Of a stretch of DNA of 64,000 nucleotides, positions 41,750 to 50,192 are shown piece by piece. Source of the stretch: SIG440 sp045648175. Lineage in GTDB: Bacteria > Bacillota > Clostridia > Monoglobales > Monoglobaceae. Location: contig JAZRNN010000013.1 of assembly GCA_045648175.1 (NCBI GenBank), forward strand, positions 34,697 through 98,696. The letters run 5' to 3'. Position numbers and translations under genes: made by a program. The notes under the pieces were generated by a model, which worked only from the letters and a program-made list of their open reading frames with translations, did not search any database and was not told the origin of the DNA. The first letter of the stretch is position 1; every line of letters starts with the position of its first letter.

Positions 41750-43018
41750 CTATTTATTGTTTTTAATCTTATCCCAATATTCTTTAGCTGCCTGCTCTGT
41801 TTTGTTGGAGCCGTATTCATAATACCTTTTATTTTTAATTCTGTCGGGCAGGTATTGTTGCTTTACATAGTGATTTGGGTAGTCGTGGGGATACAGATAG
41901 CTTTGACCCTTTTTCACGTCTCCTTCGCCGTCACAATGCTTATTTTGCAGTTGTCTGGGGATTTCTCCGGTATCCATTGATTCAATATCTGCTAAAGCTC
42001 CTGCAAGGGCCATATATGCCGAATTTGACTTCGGAGCAGTTGCAAGAAGAATGGCTGCATCTGCAAGAGGAATTCTGCCCTCGGGAAGACCAAGCATCAG
42101 TGCACTGTCAACACAAGACTTGACAATGGGGATTGCCATGGGATAGGCAAGACCTATATCTTCAGCGGCTATTACCATAAGACGTCGGCAGGCTGTCTGT
42201 AAATCCTCGGCGGCAATAAGGCGTGCCAAATAGTGAATTGCGGCATCAGGGTCAGAGCCCCTGATTGATTTCTGCAAAGCACTCATTACATCATACTGAC
42301 TGTCGCCCGCTTTGTCATAACGAAAGGCTTTTTTCTGGGTGCATTGCTCGGCCGCCGCCAGTGTGATAAAAAGATTTCCATCGGAGTCGGGCTGAGAATA
42401 GATTGCTGCAAGTTCCAAAGAATTCAGTGCCTTACGCACATCACCGTTTGCCATTTCTGCAATATGGTTAAGGGCTTCATCTTCGGCTGTTATACTGCCA
42501 AATTCCTCCGATAGCACATCAAGAGCTCGCTTGAGTGCCTTTACAATATCTTTTGCCGGGATTGACTTGAATTCGAAAACTACCGAACGGCTGAGCACAG
42601 CGTTATAAACGTAAAAATATGGATTTTCGGTGGTGCTGGCAATAAGGGTAATCTTTCCATTTTCTATATATTCAAGCAGGGATTGCTGTTGCTTTTTATT
42701 AAAGTTTTGAATTTCGTCCAGATACAAAAGTATTCCGCCTTGGCCGGAAAGTGTCTCGGTTTGGGCACAAACTTCACGGATGTCGGCAACCGATGCTGTG
42801 GTGGCGTTCAGCTTGAAAAGTGTTTTGTTGCATGCCTTTGCCAGAATGTTTGCAACGGTTGTTTTGCCCACCCCTGAGGGTCCGTAAAAAATCATATTGG
42901 GCAGTTTACCTGTTTGAGCAATCTGCGTCAAAACTTTATTTTCACCTATAATATGACTTTGACCCACAACCTCTGAAAGAGATTGGGGTCTTAGTCTGTC
43001 TGCCAATGGTTTATTCAT
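41750..43018 (-). CDS. rarA: Replication-associated recombination protein A (AAA+ ATPase)
   Basis: 422 residues. NKPLADRLRPQSLSEVVGQ, Walker A FYGPSGVGKTTVAN, Walker B ILLYLDEIQNFN, sensor 1 LIASTTENPYF and the C-terminal tetramerisation region with EDIGLAYPMA are typical of RarA/MgsA/WRNIP1, which acts at stalled replication forks. Overlaps the 3' end of glyA by 8 bases on the same strand, so the pair is translationally coupled. Confidence 0.95.
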   Translation of the reverse strand: MNKPLADRLRPQSLSEVVGQSHIIGENKVLTQIAQTGKLPNMIFYGPSGVGKTTVANILAKACNKTLFKLNATTASVADIREVCAQTETLSGQGGILLYLDEIQNFNKKQQQSLLEYIENGKITLIASTTENPYFYVYNAVLSRSVVFEFKSIPAKDIVKALKRALDVLSEEFGSITAEDEALNHIAEMANGDVRKALNSLELAAIYSQPDSDGNLFITLAAAEQCTQKKAFRYDKAGDSQYDVMSALQKSIRGSDPDAAIHYLARLIAAEDLQTACRRLMVIAAEDIGLAYPMAIPIVKSCVDSALMLGLPEGRIPLADAAILLATAPKSNSAYMALAGALADIESMDTGEIPRQLQNKHCDGEGDVKKGQSYLYPHDYPNHYVKQQYLPDRIKNKRYYEYGSNKTEQAAKEYWDKIKNNK

Positions 43019-44249
43019 AAAGCGGGTATTTTTTGCAAAGGGCGTCTACACGCTTTGCTGCATCTTCTTTGTTTGCTTCAAAATCACAGATTACCATATT
43101 GATTATCTGTGCAACTTCACGCATATCCTCTTCCTTAAAGCCGCGGGTTGTAACGGCAGGTGAGCCAAGACGGATTCCGCTGGTAACAAACGGACTCTGT
43201 GGGTCATTGGGAATGGTGTTCTTGTTTGCGGTAATACCGATTTCGTCAAGGTTATGTTCAACCTCTTTACCGGTCAGACCCTTCTTTGAAAGGTCAACAA
43301 GCATAAGGTGGTTATCTGTGCCGCCTGATACGATGTCGATACCAAGAGACATAAGCTCGTCACAGAGGGCTGCTGCATTCTTCTTAACCTGCATCTGATA
43401 TTCCTTAAATTCGGGTGAAAGAGCTTCCTTAAAGCATACAGCCTTAGCTGCTATAACGTGCATAAGGGGGCCGCCCTGATTTCCGGGGAATACTGCCTTG
43501 TTTATCATCTGTGCATATTTTTCCTTGCATAGAATCATACCGCCTCTGGGGCCACGCAGGGTCTTGTGAGTTGTTGTGGTAACGAAATCTGCATAAGGAA
43601 CTGGACTTGGATGAAGACCTGCTGCAACAAGACCTGCAATGTGAGCCATATCAACCATAAGATATGCGCCAACCTCGTCTGCTATTTCGCGGAATTTTGC
43701 AAAATCAATTTCACGCGCATATGCGCTTGCACCTGCTAAAATCAGCTTGGGTTTATTTTCAATAGCAAGCTTGCGGAGTGCGTCGTAGTCGATTCTGTGT
43801 GTTACGTCGTCGACACCATAAGGAACAACGTTAAAATATTTACCTGAAATATTTACCGGTGAACCATGGCTGAGGTGTCCGCCGTGAGCAAGGTTCATAC
43901 CAAGATATGTGTCGCCGGGCTCCATTGTTGCAAAGAATACCGCAAGGTTTGCCTGAGCACCTGAGTGAGGCTGAACATTGGCAAATTCTGCACCAAATAG
44001 TTCCTTTGCACGTTCTCTTGCCAAATCTTCAACAACATCAACAAATTCGCAACCGCCGTAATATCTTTTGCCGGGATAACCTTCTGCATATTTATTTGTA
44101 AGGGGTGTACCCATGGCCTCCATAACAGCGGGGCTTACAAAGTTTTCTGATGCGATAAGCTCGATTTTGCTTCTCTGTCTGCCAATTTCATTTTTTATGG
44201 CAGCGGCAAGCTCGGGGTCTGCCATCATTACATTTTCAAGTTCAAACAT
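43011..44249 (-). CDS. glyA: Serine hydroxymethyltransferase
   Basis: 412 residues. Interconverts serine and glycine with THF as carrier; feeds glycine and 5,10-methylene-THF to purine synthesis. IELIASENFVSPAVMEAMG, YGGCEFVDVVEDLARERAKE and the PLP-lysine motif TTTTHKTLRGPRGG are seen. ATG 44249 is 8 bases from AGGAGG; a TTG at 44255 is only 2 bases from it and is rejected. Confidence 0.97.
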   Translation of the reverse strand: MFELENVMMADPELAAAIKNEIGRQRSKIELIASENFVSPAVMEAMGTPLTNKYAEGYPGKRYYGGCEFVDVVEDLARERAKELFGAEFANVQPHSGAQANLAVFFATMEPGDTYLGMNLAHGGHLSHGSPVNISGKYFNVVPYGVDDVTHRIDYDALRKLAIENKPKLILAGASAYAREIDFAKFREIADEVGAYLMVDMAHIAGLVAAGLHPSPVPYADFVTTTTHKTLRGPRGGMILCKEKYAQMINKAVFPGNQGGPLMHVIAAKAVCFKEALSPEFKEYQMQVKKNAAALCDELMSLGIDIVSGGTDNHLMLVDLSKKGLTGKEVEHNLDEIGITANKNTIPNDPQSPFVTSGIRLGSPAVTTRGFKEEDMREVAQIINMVICDFEANKEDAAKRVDALCKKYPLYE

Positions 44250-44360
44250 TTCCAATTCCTCCTATGTTATTTACAAAAAAAGTTTTTTATGTTATATTTA
44301 AACCATAATTAAAATTATTATACTATAAATATACAAATTTTGCAAGAGGATATATTGAAA

Positions 44361-45005
44361 ATGAAGGAAAGTATTGAAAAAAAGAAACAGCGGGTGTTGG
44401 ACATAATAAAAATCTTTGATAATGTTTATGCTGATGCAGACTGTACACTTGAATATAAATCAGCGCTGCAACTGTTGATTGCCACCCAACTTGCGGCGCA
44501 ATGCACAGACGCACGGGTTAACCTTGTGACCCCTGCTCTTTTTGAACGGTATAAAACAGTTCAGGATTTTGCTGAAGCCGACTTTGAGGAGTTGTCTGGG
44601 CTAATTCGCTCGACAGGTTTTTTTCGCAATAAAACAAAGAATATTATTGCCTGCTGTCAAAAACTTATTGCTGATTTTGACGGCGAAGTCCCTCAAACAA
44701 TGGAGGAATTGCTGACTCTGCCTGGTGTTGGAAGAAAGACCGCCAATCTGGTGCTTGGCGATATTTTTGGCATCCCTGGCATTGTGGTTGATACACACGC
44801 TACACGACTTGCAAACCGTATGGGGTTTACTGTGAATAAAGACCCATATAAAATTGAAATGGATTTGCTGAAAATTGTTCCGGCAGAATACCAATCACAT
44901 TTTTGTCACCAACTTGTGTACCACGGCAGAGAGTTCTGTGATGCAAGAAAGCCCAGATGCGGTGAGTGTCCTATTAGAGAGCTTTGTCCACAATTATTAA
45001 AATGA
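44361..45005 (+). CDS. nth: Endonuclease III (DNA glycosylase/AP lyase)
   Basis: About 214 residues. Helix-hairpin-helix LPGVGRKTANLVLG with the catalytic Lys in the preceding region, catalytic Asp in VVDTHATRLANR, and a C-terminal 4Fe-4S loop CDARKPRCGECPIRELC (C-x6-C-x2-C-x5-C) complete. Removes oxidised pyrimidines. Start: AGAGGA at 44345 serves either TTG 44355 or ATG 44361; ATG is preferred on codon type and spacing. Confidence 0.94.
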   Translation: MKESIEKKKQRVLDIIKIFDNVYADADCTLEYKSALQLLIATQLAAQCTDARVNLVTPALFERYKTVQDFAEADFEELSGLIRSTGFFRNKTKNIIACCQKLIADFDGEVPQTMEELLTLPGVGRKTANLVLGDIFGIPGIVVDTHATRLANRMGFTVNKDPYKIEMDLLKIVPAEYQSHFCHQLVYHGREFCDARKPRCGECPIRELCPQLLK

Positions 45006-45087
45006 TGAAATTTAAAGAAAAAAAGAGTATTCTAAAGAAATTGTATAGATAATTACACGTAAATCGAAATAATCGCCTATAAGTGCT

Positions 45088-45116
45088 TTGACTTTTACAC
45101 GTTATGGTGGTAGAAT
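45088..45116 (+). promoter_or_regulatory. Sigma-A promoter of the tRNA cluster
   Basis: TTGACT, exactly 17 bp, TAGAAT, 40 bases upstream of tRNA-Val. Confidence 0.75.
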
Positions 45117-45155
45117 ACTAAAGTCGCTGATTTGGAAAACAAATGCGACATATGT

Positions 45156-45231
45156 GGGCGCATAGCTCAGCTGGGAGAGCATCTGCCTTACAAGCAGAGG
45201 GTCATAGGTTCGAGCCCTATTGTGCCCACCA
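45156..45231 (+). tRNA. tRNA-Val (anticodon TAC)
   Basis: Complete cloverleaf: acceptor GGGCGCA/TGTGCCC, D arm GCTC/GAGC, anticodon loop CTTACAA, T arm with GGTTCGAGCC, CCA encoded. Confidence 0.97.
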
Positions 45232-45236
45232 CATAT

Positions 45237-45313
45237 GGTCCGGTAGTTCAGTTGGTTAGAATGCCAGCCTGTCACGCTGGAGGTCGTGGGTTCGAGCCCC
45301 ATCCGGATCGCCA
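45237..45313 (+). tRNA. tRNA-Asp (anticodon GTC)
   Basis: Acceptor GGTCCGG/CCGGATC with a G-T pair at position 2, anticodon loop CTGTCAC, T loop TTCGAGC, discriminator G, CCA encoded. Confidence 0.97.
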
Positions 45314-45314
45314 G

Positions 45315-45350
45315 TTACATAAAGGAAATCAGTAGATTTCCTTTATGTAA
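45315..45350 (+). repeat. 16-bp hairpin between tRNA-Asp and tRNA-Phe
   Basis: TTACATAAAGGAAATC / GATTTCCTTTATGTAA with loop AGTA, perfect. Likely a processing or partial termination hairpin in the tRNA precursor. Confidence 0.7.
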
Positions 45351-45368
45351 TTAATTTCCAGGCTATAT

Positions 45369-45444
<76 letters not shown>

Positions 45445-45480
45445 TTCACATTTTTAAGATTTGTGAATATAATATACTAT

Positions 45481-45555
45481 GCGGGAGTGGCTCAGTGGTA
45501 GAGCGTCACCTTGCCAAGGTGAACGTCGCGAGTTCGAATCTCGTCTTCCGCTCCA
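45481..45555 (+). tRNA. tRNA-Gly (anticodon GCC)
   Basis: Acceptor GCGGGAG/CTTCCGC with wobble pairs, anticodon loop TTGCCAA, T loop TTCGAAT, CCA encoded. Confidence 0.96.
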
Positions 45556-45564
45556 ATTCTTAAG

Positions 45565-45596
45565 ACAAAAGGACGCAAGAATCCGCGTCCTTTTGT
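45565..45596 (+). terminator. Hairpin between tRNA-Gly and tRNA-Cys
   Basis: Perfect 12-bp stem ACAAAAGGACGC / GCGTCCTTTTGT followed by TCTA; could terminate part of the transcripts before tRNA-Cys. Confidence 0.65.
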
Positions 45597-45611
45597 TCTA
45601 AAACTAAATAC

Positions 45612-45686
45612 GGCGCCATAGCCAAGTGGTAAGGCAAAGCTCTGCAAAAGCTCTATCCCCCGGTTCAAATCCGGGTGGCGCCTCCA
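45612..45686 (+). tRNA. tRNA-Cys (anticodon GCA)
   Basis: Acceptor GGCGCCA/TGGCGCC, anticodon loop CTGCAAA, T loop TTCAAAT, discriminator T, CCA encoded. Confidence 0.97.
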
Positions 45687-45718
45687 AAAATCCGCACACG
45701 ATAGTGTGCGGATTTTTA
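45687..45718 (+). terminator. Terminator of the tRNA cluster
   Basis: AAAATCCGCACAC / GTGTGCGGATTTT with loop GATA and T-run, immediately after tRNA-Cys. Confidence 0.92.
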
Positions 45719-45795
45719 CTTATTACCTATTATTCACTCTTCACTACAAATTGTCGTTTTCAGATAAGAGATAAAAGAGAATAGAAAATGAAAGA

Positions 45796-45870
45796 ATAGC
45801 ATCTGATTTCGTATAAAATCAGATGCTATATTGAAAATAACTGCAGCTTAAAAAAAGCTGCAGTTATTTT
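45796..45870 (-). terminator. Two tandem bidirectional hairpins downstream of the fucosidase gene
   Basis: ATAGCATCTGATTT/AAATCAGATGCTAT (45796-45829) and AATAACTGCAGCTT/AAGCTGCAGTTATT (45837-45868), each flanked by A and T runs. They insulate the glycan locus from the tRNA cluster. Confidence 0.8.
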
Positions 45871-45885
45871 GTAATTTATAAAGTT

Positions 45886-47199
45886 TTAGTCCTTCAAGAA
45901 GAATTCTATAACAGGAATTACAACATTAGGGCGCCACTGGGGCAGACGGAATTTTACATAGCCGTTTTCTGACTCGGTGTAAAGTATTTCGCTGCCGTCA
46001 TGAAGCATCTGTGCATATTCAACCTTGCCAGCAAGATTTGGTATTAATATATCTTTGCCTGAATATTCAAACAAATGTAGATAAAGGCGTTTGCCGTCAT
46101 TGCTCTGTGTCAGTCTGCAGCCGTTGGGCGCAGTAAATCCTGGCTCTGCCATGGTACATCCGTAAATTGAACGGGCGTGATATTTTATCCACTTTGCATA
46201 TACGTCCAAAGCATCATCGGCTCTTTCGTCAAAGCAACCTCTTGATGTGGGGCCAACGTTCATAATAAGGTTACCGCCAAGGCTTACACAGTTGATAAGC
46301 AGTTCAAGAAGGGTCTGGGGTGATTTCCATGTCCAGTTTTCGTCACGGTTATAACCCCATGAGCCTGCAAGGGTCTGGCAGGATTCCCATACGATAAGCT
46401 CGCCAGTTTCTTTGTGTGTACACCATTTATCGGGAATCATCTGTTCGGGAGTGGTAAAGTCCTGTTCGATTCCTGCACGGTCATTTAAAAGGATATCCGG
46501 CTGAAGCTCACGAATCATTTTGATAAGGTTTTCAGAATCCCACTGTTCCGGACCCTTGGGGAAGTCACGTGTGAATTCTGCAACGGGTTCGTGTGGCTTT
46601 ACGTGGCCGTATCCGTGTTCGGTGTAAGAAAAATCAAACCATAAAATATCAATTTTGCCATAGTTGGTAAGAAGCTCTCTGATCTGATTCTTCATATACT
46701 GAGCATATTTTTTAATGTCACGGCCTTCGTTTAACTTTTCAGCGCCATCGTCGTGCTGTCTGGGGTGAAGCCAGTCAATTGTGAAGTCGGGATGATGCCA
46801 GTCAATAAGTGAATAATAAAGGCCAACTTTTAACCCTTCACTTCTGAATGCTTCAACATATTCACGAACAAGGTCACGATTGAAGGGGGTATTCATTATG
46901 GTATAGTCGGTGTACTTTGAATCAAACATACAAAAGCCATCGTGGTGTTTGGTGGTAAGCACCGCATACTTCATTCCGGCAGCTTTTGCCTTTCTTGCCC
47001 ATTCTTTGGCATCAAATAAATCGGGGTTAAAATATTTTGGATATGAATCGTATTTTTCATCCGACATATTTTCTAAGTTCTTAAGCCATTCGCGGCGGGC
47101 AGCAAGTGAGTATATGCCGTAGTGGATAAACATACCAAAACGGTCATTCACAAACCAGCTTGTATCTCCGGGGGTTTTTCGGGTAACATAACTTGACAT
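45886..47199 (-). CDS. GH29 family alpha-L-fucosidase
   Basis: 437 residues. Seen: WFVNDRFGMFIHYGIYS, AVLTTKHHDGFCMFDS (substrate-contacting His pair), GLYYSLIDWHHPDF, and IDILWFDFSY with the nucleophile Asp near residue 205; a C-terminal beta domain follows. GH29 enzymes release L-fucose from glycans by a retaining mechanism. No signal peptide is seen, so the substrate is probably a small oligosaccharide taken up first. ATG 47199 has AAAGGAG about 8 bases upstream; the frame is open 13 codons further without a site. Divergent from the AraC gene. Confidence 0.9.
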   Translation of the reverse strand: MSSYVTRKTPGDTSWFVNDRFGMFIHYGIYSLAARREWLKNLENMSDEKYDSYPKYFNPDLFDAKEWARKAKAAGMKYAVLTTKHHDGFCMFDSKYTDYTIMNTPFNRDLVREYVEAFRSEGLKVGLYYSLIDWHHPDFTIDWLHPRQHDDGAEKLNEGRDIKKYAQYMKNQIRELLTNYGKIDILWFDFSYTEHGYGHVKPHEPVAEFTRDFPKGPEQWDSENLIKMIRELQPDILLNDRAGIEQDFTTPEQMIPDKWCTHKETGELIVWESCQTLAGSWGYNRDENWTWKSPQTLLELLINCVSLGGNLIMNVGPTSRGCFDERADDALDVYAKWIKYHARSIYGCTMAEPGFTAPNGCRLTQSNDGKRLYLHLFEYSGKDILIPNLAGKVEYAQMLHDGSEILYTESENGYVKFRLPQWRPNVVIPVIEFFLKD

Positions 47200-47219
47200 A
47201 AAATATCTCCTTTGTTTTA

Positions 47220-47248
47220 TTGACAAAATTCGTATCAAGCATTATAAT
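47220..47248 (+). promoter_or_regulatory. Sigma-A promoter of the AraC regulator
   Basis: TTGACA, exactly 17 bp, TATAAT on the plus strand; near-consensus, so the regulator should be expressed without an activator. Confidence 0.8.
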
Positions 47249-47275
47249 TACAATAAATATGCATAATACATTTTT

Positions 47276-47304
47276 ATAATATCAATAAAGCGTTGTTAAA
47301 TCAA
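47276..47304 (-). promoter_or_regulatory. Promoter of the GH29 gene, activator-type
   Basis: Minus strand TTGATT, 17 bp, TATTAT; the -35 hexamer is the inner end of the 31-bp block shared with the promoter at 48180. Confidence 0.7.
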
Positions 47305-47328
47305 TGTATATTGTGTTTAAAAATATGG
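47298..47328 (-). promoter_or_regulatory. Candidate AraC operator, copy 1
   Basis: On the minus strand this 31-bp block starts CCATATTTTTAAACACA and ends TATACATTGATTT; it matches the block at 48156-48186 at 30 of 31 positions. It abuts and includes the -35 of the fucosidase promoter and lies in the 5' leader of the AraC gene, reaching its ribosome binding site. Confidence 0.75.
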
Positions 47329-47338
47329 AGATTTTATT

Positions 47339-48139
47339 ATGAAAACAAATCATACAAAAAATTTTGCAGATGTTTGTGAAATGAGTATAAGAGCGGCTAG
47401 TCACACTTTTTTGGATGAAAGCTGGCATCATAATTCTTCCTGCAGTCCTTTTTCAAGACTTTACTATGTAAAAGACGGAGAAGGTTTTTTAAGAATCAAC
47501 GGCAGAGAAATAAAGTTGCGAGGGGGATACGTGTATTTTATTCCGGCAGAATGTGTGATTGATTATGGCTGCACAAGTTTAGAAAAAATATTCTTTCATA
47601 TATCGGTTAAAACTCTAGATAATTATGACTTATTTTCGAATATAAAAGATATATATGAACTGCCATTTGAGGATGAATTATATTTTAACTTGTTGGAATG
47701 TTATGATCCCCAAAGCTATCAGGATGTCTTAAGATTAAAAATGCTGGTGCTTGACACTATTATGAAATTTCAAACTGTATATTGTTTTGAGAGTGTACCT
47801 ATACAACAGTATTCAGATGTGATAAAGGAATCTTTTGGATATATACATCGAAATTTGAGAATAAACTTAAAAGCGGGAGAAATCGCAGAGCACTTGTTTG
47901 TTTCAGAAAGCAAACTGAGAAATATGTTCAAAAAAGAAATGGATATGCCTATTGGTCAGTATATTGAGGATATGGTGTTTATTAAAGCAAAAAAACTTCT
48001 GGAAAACACCAATCTTACTATTGGTGAGATAAGCACCAGATTGGGGTTCTATGATAGATTTCATTTTTCACGCAGATTTAAAGAAAAGTTTAATCAAAGT
48101 CCTGCAGAATTTAAAAAGAGCAGCAAATTTTTGGTATAA
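47339..48139 (+). CDS. AraC family transcriptional regulator
   Basis: 266 residues. N-terminal cupin-like sensor (FSRLYYVKDGEGFLRINGRE, then GGYVYFIPA) and a C-terminal pair of helix-turn-helices: LKAGEIAEHLFVSESKLRNM and LTIGEISTRLGFYDRFHFSR followed by RFKEKFNQSPAEFK. Sugar-responsive activators of this type are usual next to glycosidases. It is flanked on both sides by enzyme genes whose promoters share one motif, so it is the likely regulator of both. No sensor ligand can be read from the sequence. Confidence 0.9.
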   Translation: MKTNHTKNFADVCEMSIRAASHTFLDESWHHNSSCSPFSRLYYVKDGEGFLRINGREIKLRGGYVYFIPAECVIDYGCTSLEKIFFHISVKTLDNYDLFSNIKDIYELPFEDELYFNLLECYDPQSYQDVLRLKMLVLDTIMKFQTVYCFESVPIQQYSDVIKESFGYIHRNLRINLKAGEIAEHLFVSESKLRNMFKKEMDMPIGQYIEDMVFIKAKKLLENTNLTIGEISTRLGFYDRFHFSRRFKEKFNQSPAEFKKSSKFLV

Positions 48140-48155
48140 CAAATTAATAAATTTT

Positions 48156-48186
48156 CCATATTTTTAAACACATTATACATTGATTT
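48156..48186 (+). promoter_or_regulatory. Candidate AraC operator, copy 2
   Basis: Same 31-bp block as at 47298-47328 (CCATATTTTTAAACACA ... TATACATTGATTT) in the same position relative to the -35 hexamer. The two copies are in opposite orientation, each directed at its own enzyme gene. Confidence 0.75.
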
Positions 48187-48208
48187 CATAGGGTTTTGAT
48201 GATATTCT
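48180..48208 (+). promoter_or_regulatory. Promoter of the 614-aa gene
   Basis: TTGATT, 17 bp, TATTCT, about 65 bases before the ATG; weak -35 and -10 fit an activator-dependent promoter. Confidence 0.65.
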
Positions 48209-48274
48209 GTACATATATTGTGCGTATTTTTGATATGTGCTGAAAAATATTAAAAAATAGCAGGGGGTATTAAA

Positions 48275-50119
48275 ATGGAAAGAGAATTGATTTTAAACGG
48301 TTTTCGTATTGGTGAATATACCTTAAGCGAAAAGGAATTTTATGAGGTGTTTGAACAGAAGTACCGCGAAGGTATGAACTACGTTGGCATTTCTACTAAT
48401 ATATGTAAAGAGCGTGACGAGTTGGGTTCACCTTTCCCACAGGAAACTTTTATCGAATGGGCAAAATTCCTTTCTGACAAAAAGATATACTTCTATTTCG
48501 GCAGCGGCGGCGGTAACAGAAAAGAAATAGGCTTTACCGAAGAAACTGCAAAGAAGATGAAGGAAATTGCAGGCGATTATTTCATTGGATACTATCTTGG
48601 TGAAACAGGCTCATCGTTCTCCTGCAAGGGCTCTGGTTTCACCGATGTGCCTAAAATTGTTTATGAGAATTTACAGCAGGCAAAGGATATATATGTTAAC
48701 CGTGTAAAAGAGTATGCAAAGGGCAACACCAAGGGCGGTATTTTAAAGACATCAATTATTGAGTCAACCGCTATGGTTACATACAACTGTGAGGGAGGAA
48801 TTACCTTCCCTGCAATGGAAATCTGGCCCGGCGATGTTGAAATCGCGACTGCTTATACCCGTGGTGCGGCATCTGCATACAACTGTCCCGGTTGGAGTGC
48901 GTATATGGCTCACGAATGGTATGGCGGTCTTAAATGGGATACCCTCAAGGATAAACGTTTTAAGATGGGCTATGATTACTCATACCTTGCAGGTGCAAAA
49001 TATTATATAAATGAGAGTGGCGACGAAATTGCCGGCTCACATTCTGATGAGGTGTACAAACCCGGACATCCTATTGTTGATAACTATTGTAAGGTTATGG
49101 CAGATTTTGCAAAGTTTGCGAAAGACGACTTCCGTCCTGCAGGCGGCCCCAAGGTAAGAGTTGCCTTTGTAAGAGGTAATCTCGACGGCGCTTCATATCG
49201 TCACAGCGGCGGCTCATTGTGGGTAGGACACCTGCAGAAGGAATATGGGTATGGCCCCGCAGAATTCTCATGGAGAATTTTAGAGGACATTCAGCGCAAA
49301 CGTCGTTGGTGTGATGTTCACAACTACGGTTCGGTTGATACATCAGGTGCTCCCGGTTACGGACTTTATGATGTTATCCCAGCAACAGTTGGTGCAGACA
49401 TTTTCTGCAAGTATGACTATCTTATCTTTGTTGGCTGGAACTCAATGACACAGGAAATCTATGATAACCTGAAGACATTTGTTGAAAAGGGCGGACGCCT
49501 GTTTATGATGGCAGCACACCTTAACACATCAATCCAAAGAGATGGTTCAATCAGCCTTATCAACGGCGGCGATGTATCAGACTTGTTTGGTTGTACTCTT
49601 GATGCAGAAAACATTATCTGCAAAGAAGAAGGAAGCAAGTTCTGCAAGAGTATTGTTCCTGAATTTATGTATCCCACACTTCACTTTGAGTGCGGTGACC
49701 CATACTTTGCAGAAGGATATATTGACTATGCAACCACCAAGCTTACAACAGGTGTTGCATCAGCAAGACTTTCAAATAAGTTCTGCGACAAGGATGTAGA
49801 AGCAATGCCCATATCACTTGTTGAAAACAAGGTAGGCGAAGGTTATGCAGTACTTATGACAAACCTTGAATACCCCTATGGTGCAGCAGTACCTATGTAC
49901 ACAAATCTTGTTCGTGAAATCTTGGCAGCCAGCCACAGAACAGCAGATATCAAGGTATACGGCAACGATTCACTTAGATTCAGTGTATATGAAGGCGGCA
50001 AGGTTTACCTTCTTAACACAGACTTTGACCACAAGGCAGAGGTTGTTATCGACTATGGCACACACAAGAAGAATATTACTCTTGATGCTTGTGAATTTAA
50101 AGCAGTAGAAAATGACTAA
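48275..50119 (+). CDS. Unrecognised 614-residue protein, probable glycoside hydrolase-like enzyme
   Basis: I cannot assign a family. No signal peptide or membrane segment is seen, so it is cytoplasmic. Residues 1-350 look like an alpha/beta barrel rich in aromatic residues (YFIGYYLGETGSSFS, AYMAHEWYGGLKWDTL, GAKYYINESGDEIAG). Residues about 375-430 (DYLIFVGWNSMTQEIYDNL, FVEKGGRLFMMAAHLN) resemble the glutamine-amidotransferase-like Rossmann domain found after the barrel in GH42-type enzymes, and the last 60-70 residues look like a small beta sandwich. That three-part order suggests a clan-A glycosidase. Its promoter shares the operator of the GH29 gene, which supports a role in the same glycan pathway. 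GGGGG-type site about 10 bases before ATG. Confidence 0.6.
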   Translation: MERELILNGFRIGEYTLSEKEFYEVFEQKYREGMNYVGISTNICKERDELGSPFPQETFIEWAKFLSDKKIYFYFGSGGGNRKEIGFTEETAKKMKEIAGDYFIGYYLGETGSSFSCKGSGFTDVPKIVYENLQQAKDIYVNRVKEYAKGNTKGGILKTSIIESTAMVTYNCEGGITFPAMEIWPGDVEIATAYTRGAASAYNCPGWSAYMAHEWYGGLKWDTLKDKRFKMGYDYSYLAGAKYYINESGDEIAGSHSDEVYKPGHPIVDNYCKVMADFAKFAKDDFRPAGGPKVRVAFVRGNLDGASYRHSGGSLWVGHLQKEYGYGPAEFSWRILEDIQRKRRWCDVHNYGSVDTSGAPGYGLYDVIPATVGADIFCKYDYLIFVGWNSMTQEIYDNLKTFVEKGGRLFMMAAHLNTSIQRDGSISLINGGDVSDLFGCTLDAENIICKEEGSKFCKSIVPEFMYPTLHFECGDPYFAEGYIDYATTKLTTGVASARLSNKFCDKDVEAMPISLVENKVGEGYAVLMTNLEYPYGAAVPMYTNLVREILAASHRTADIKVYGNDSLRFSVYEGGKVYLLNTDFDHKAEVVIDYGTHKKNITLDACEFKAVEND

Positions 50120-50125
50120 AATAAC

Positions 50126-50163
50126 AAAAAACTCACCGCAGAAAATGTGGTGAGTTTTGGTTT
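50126..50163 (+). terminator. Terminator of the 614-aa gene
   Basis: AAAACTCACC / GGTGAGTTTT stem with T-rich trail. Confidence 0.8.
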
Positions 50164-50192
50164 AGATATAAAGAAAATTTACGGAGATAAAA

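Noticed and set aside
45102..45335. Short open frames on both strands across tRNA-Val and tRNA-Asp
   Set aside because: They translate tRNA genes, which is a common false gene call.
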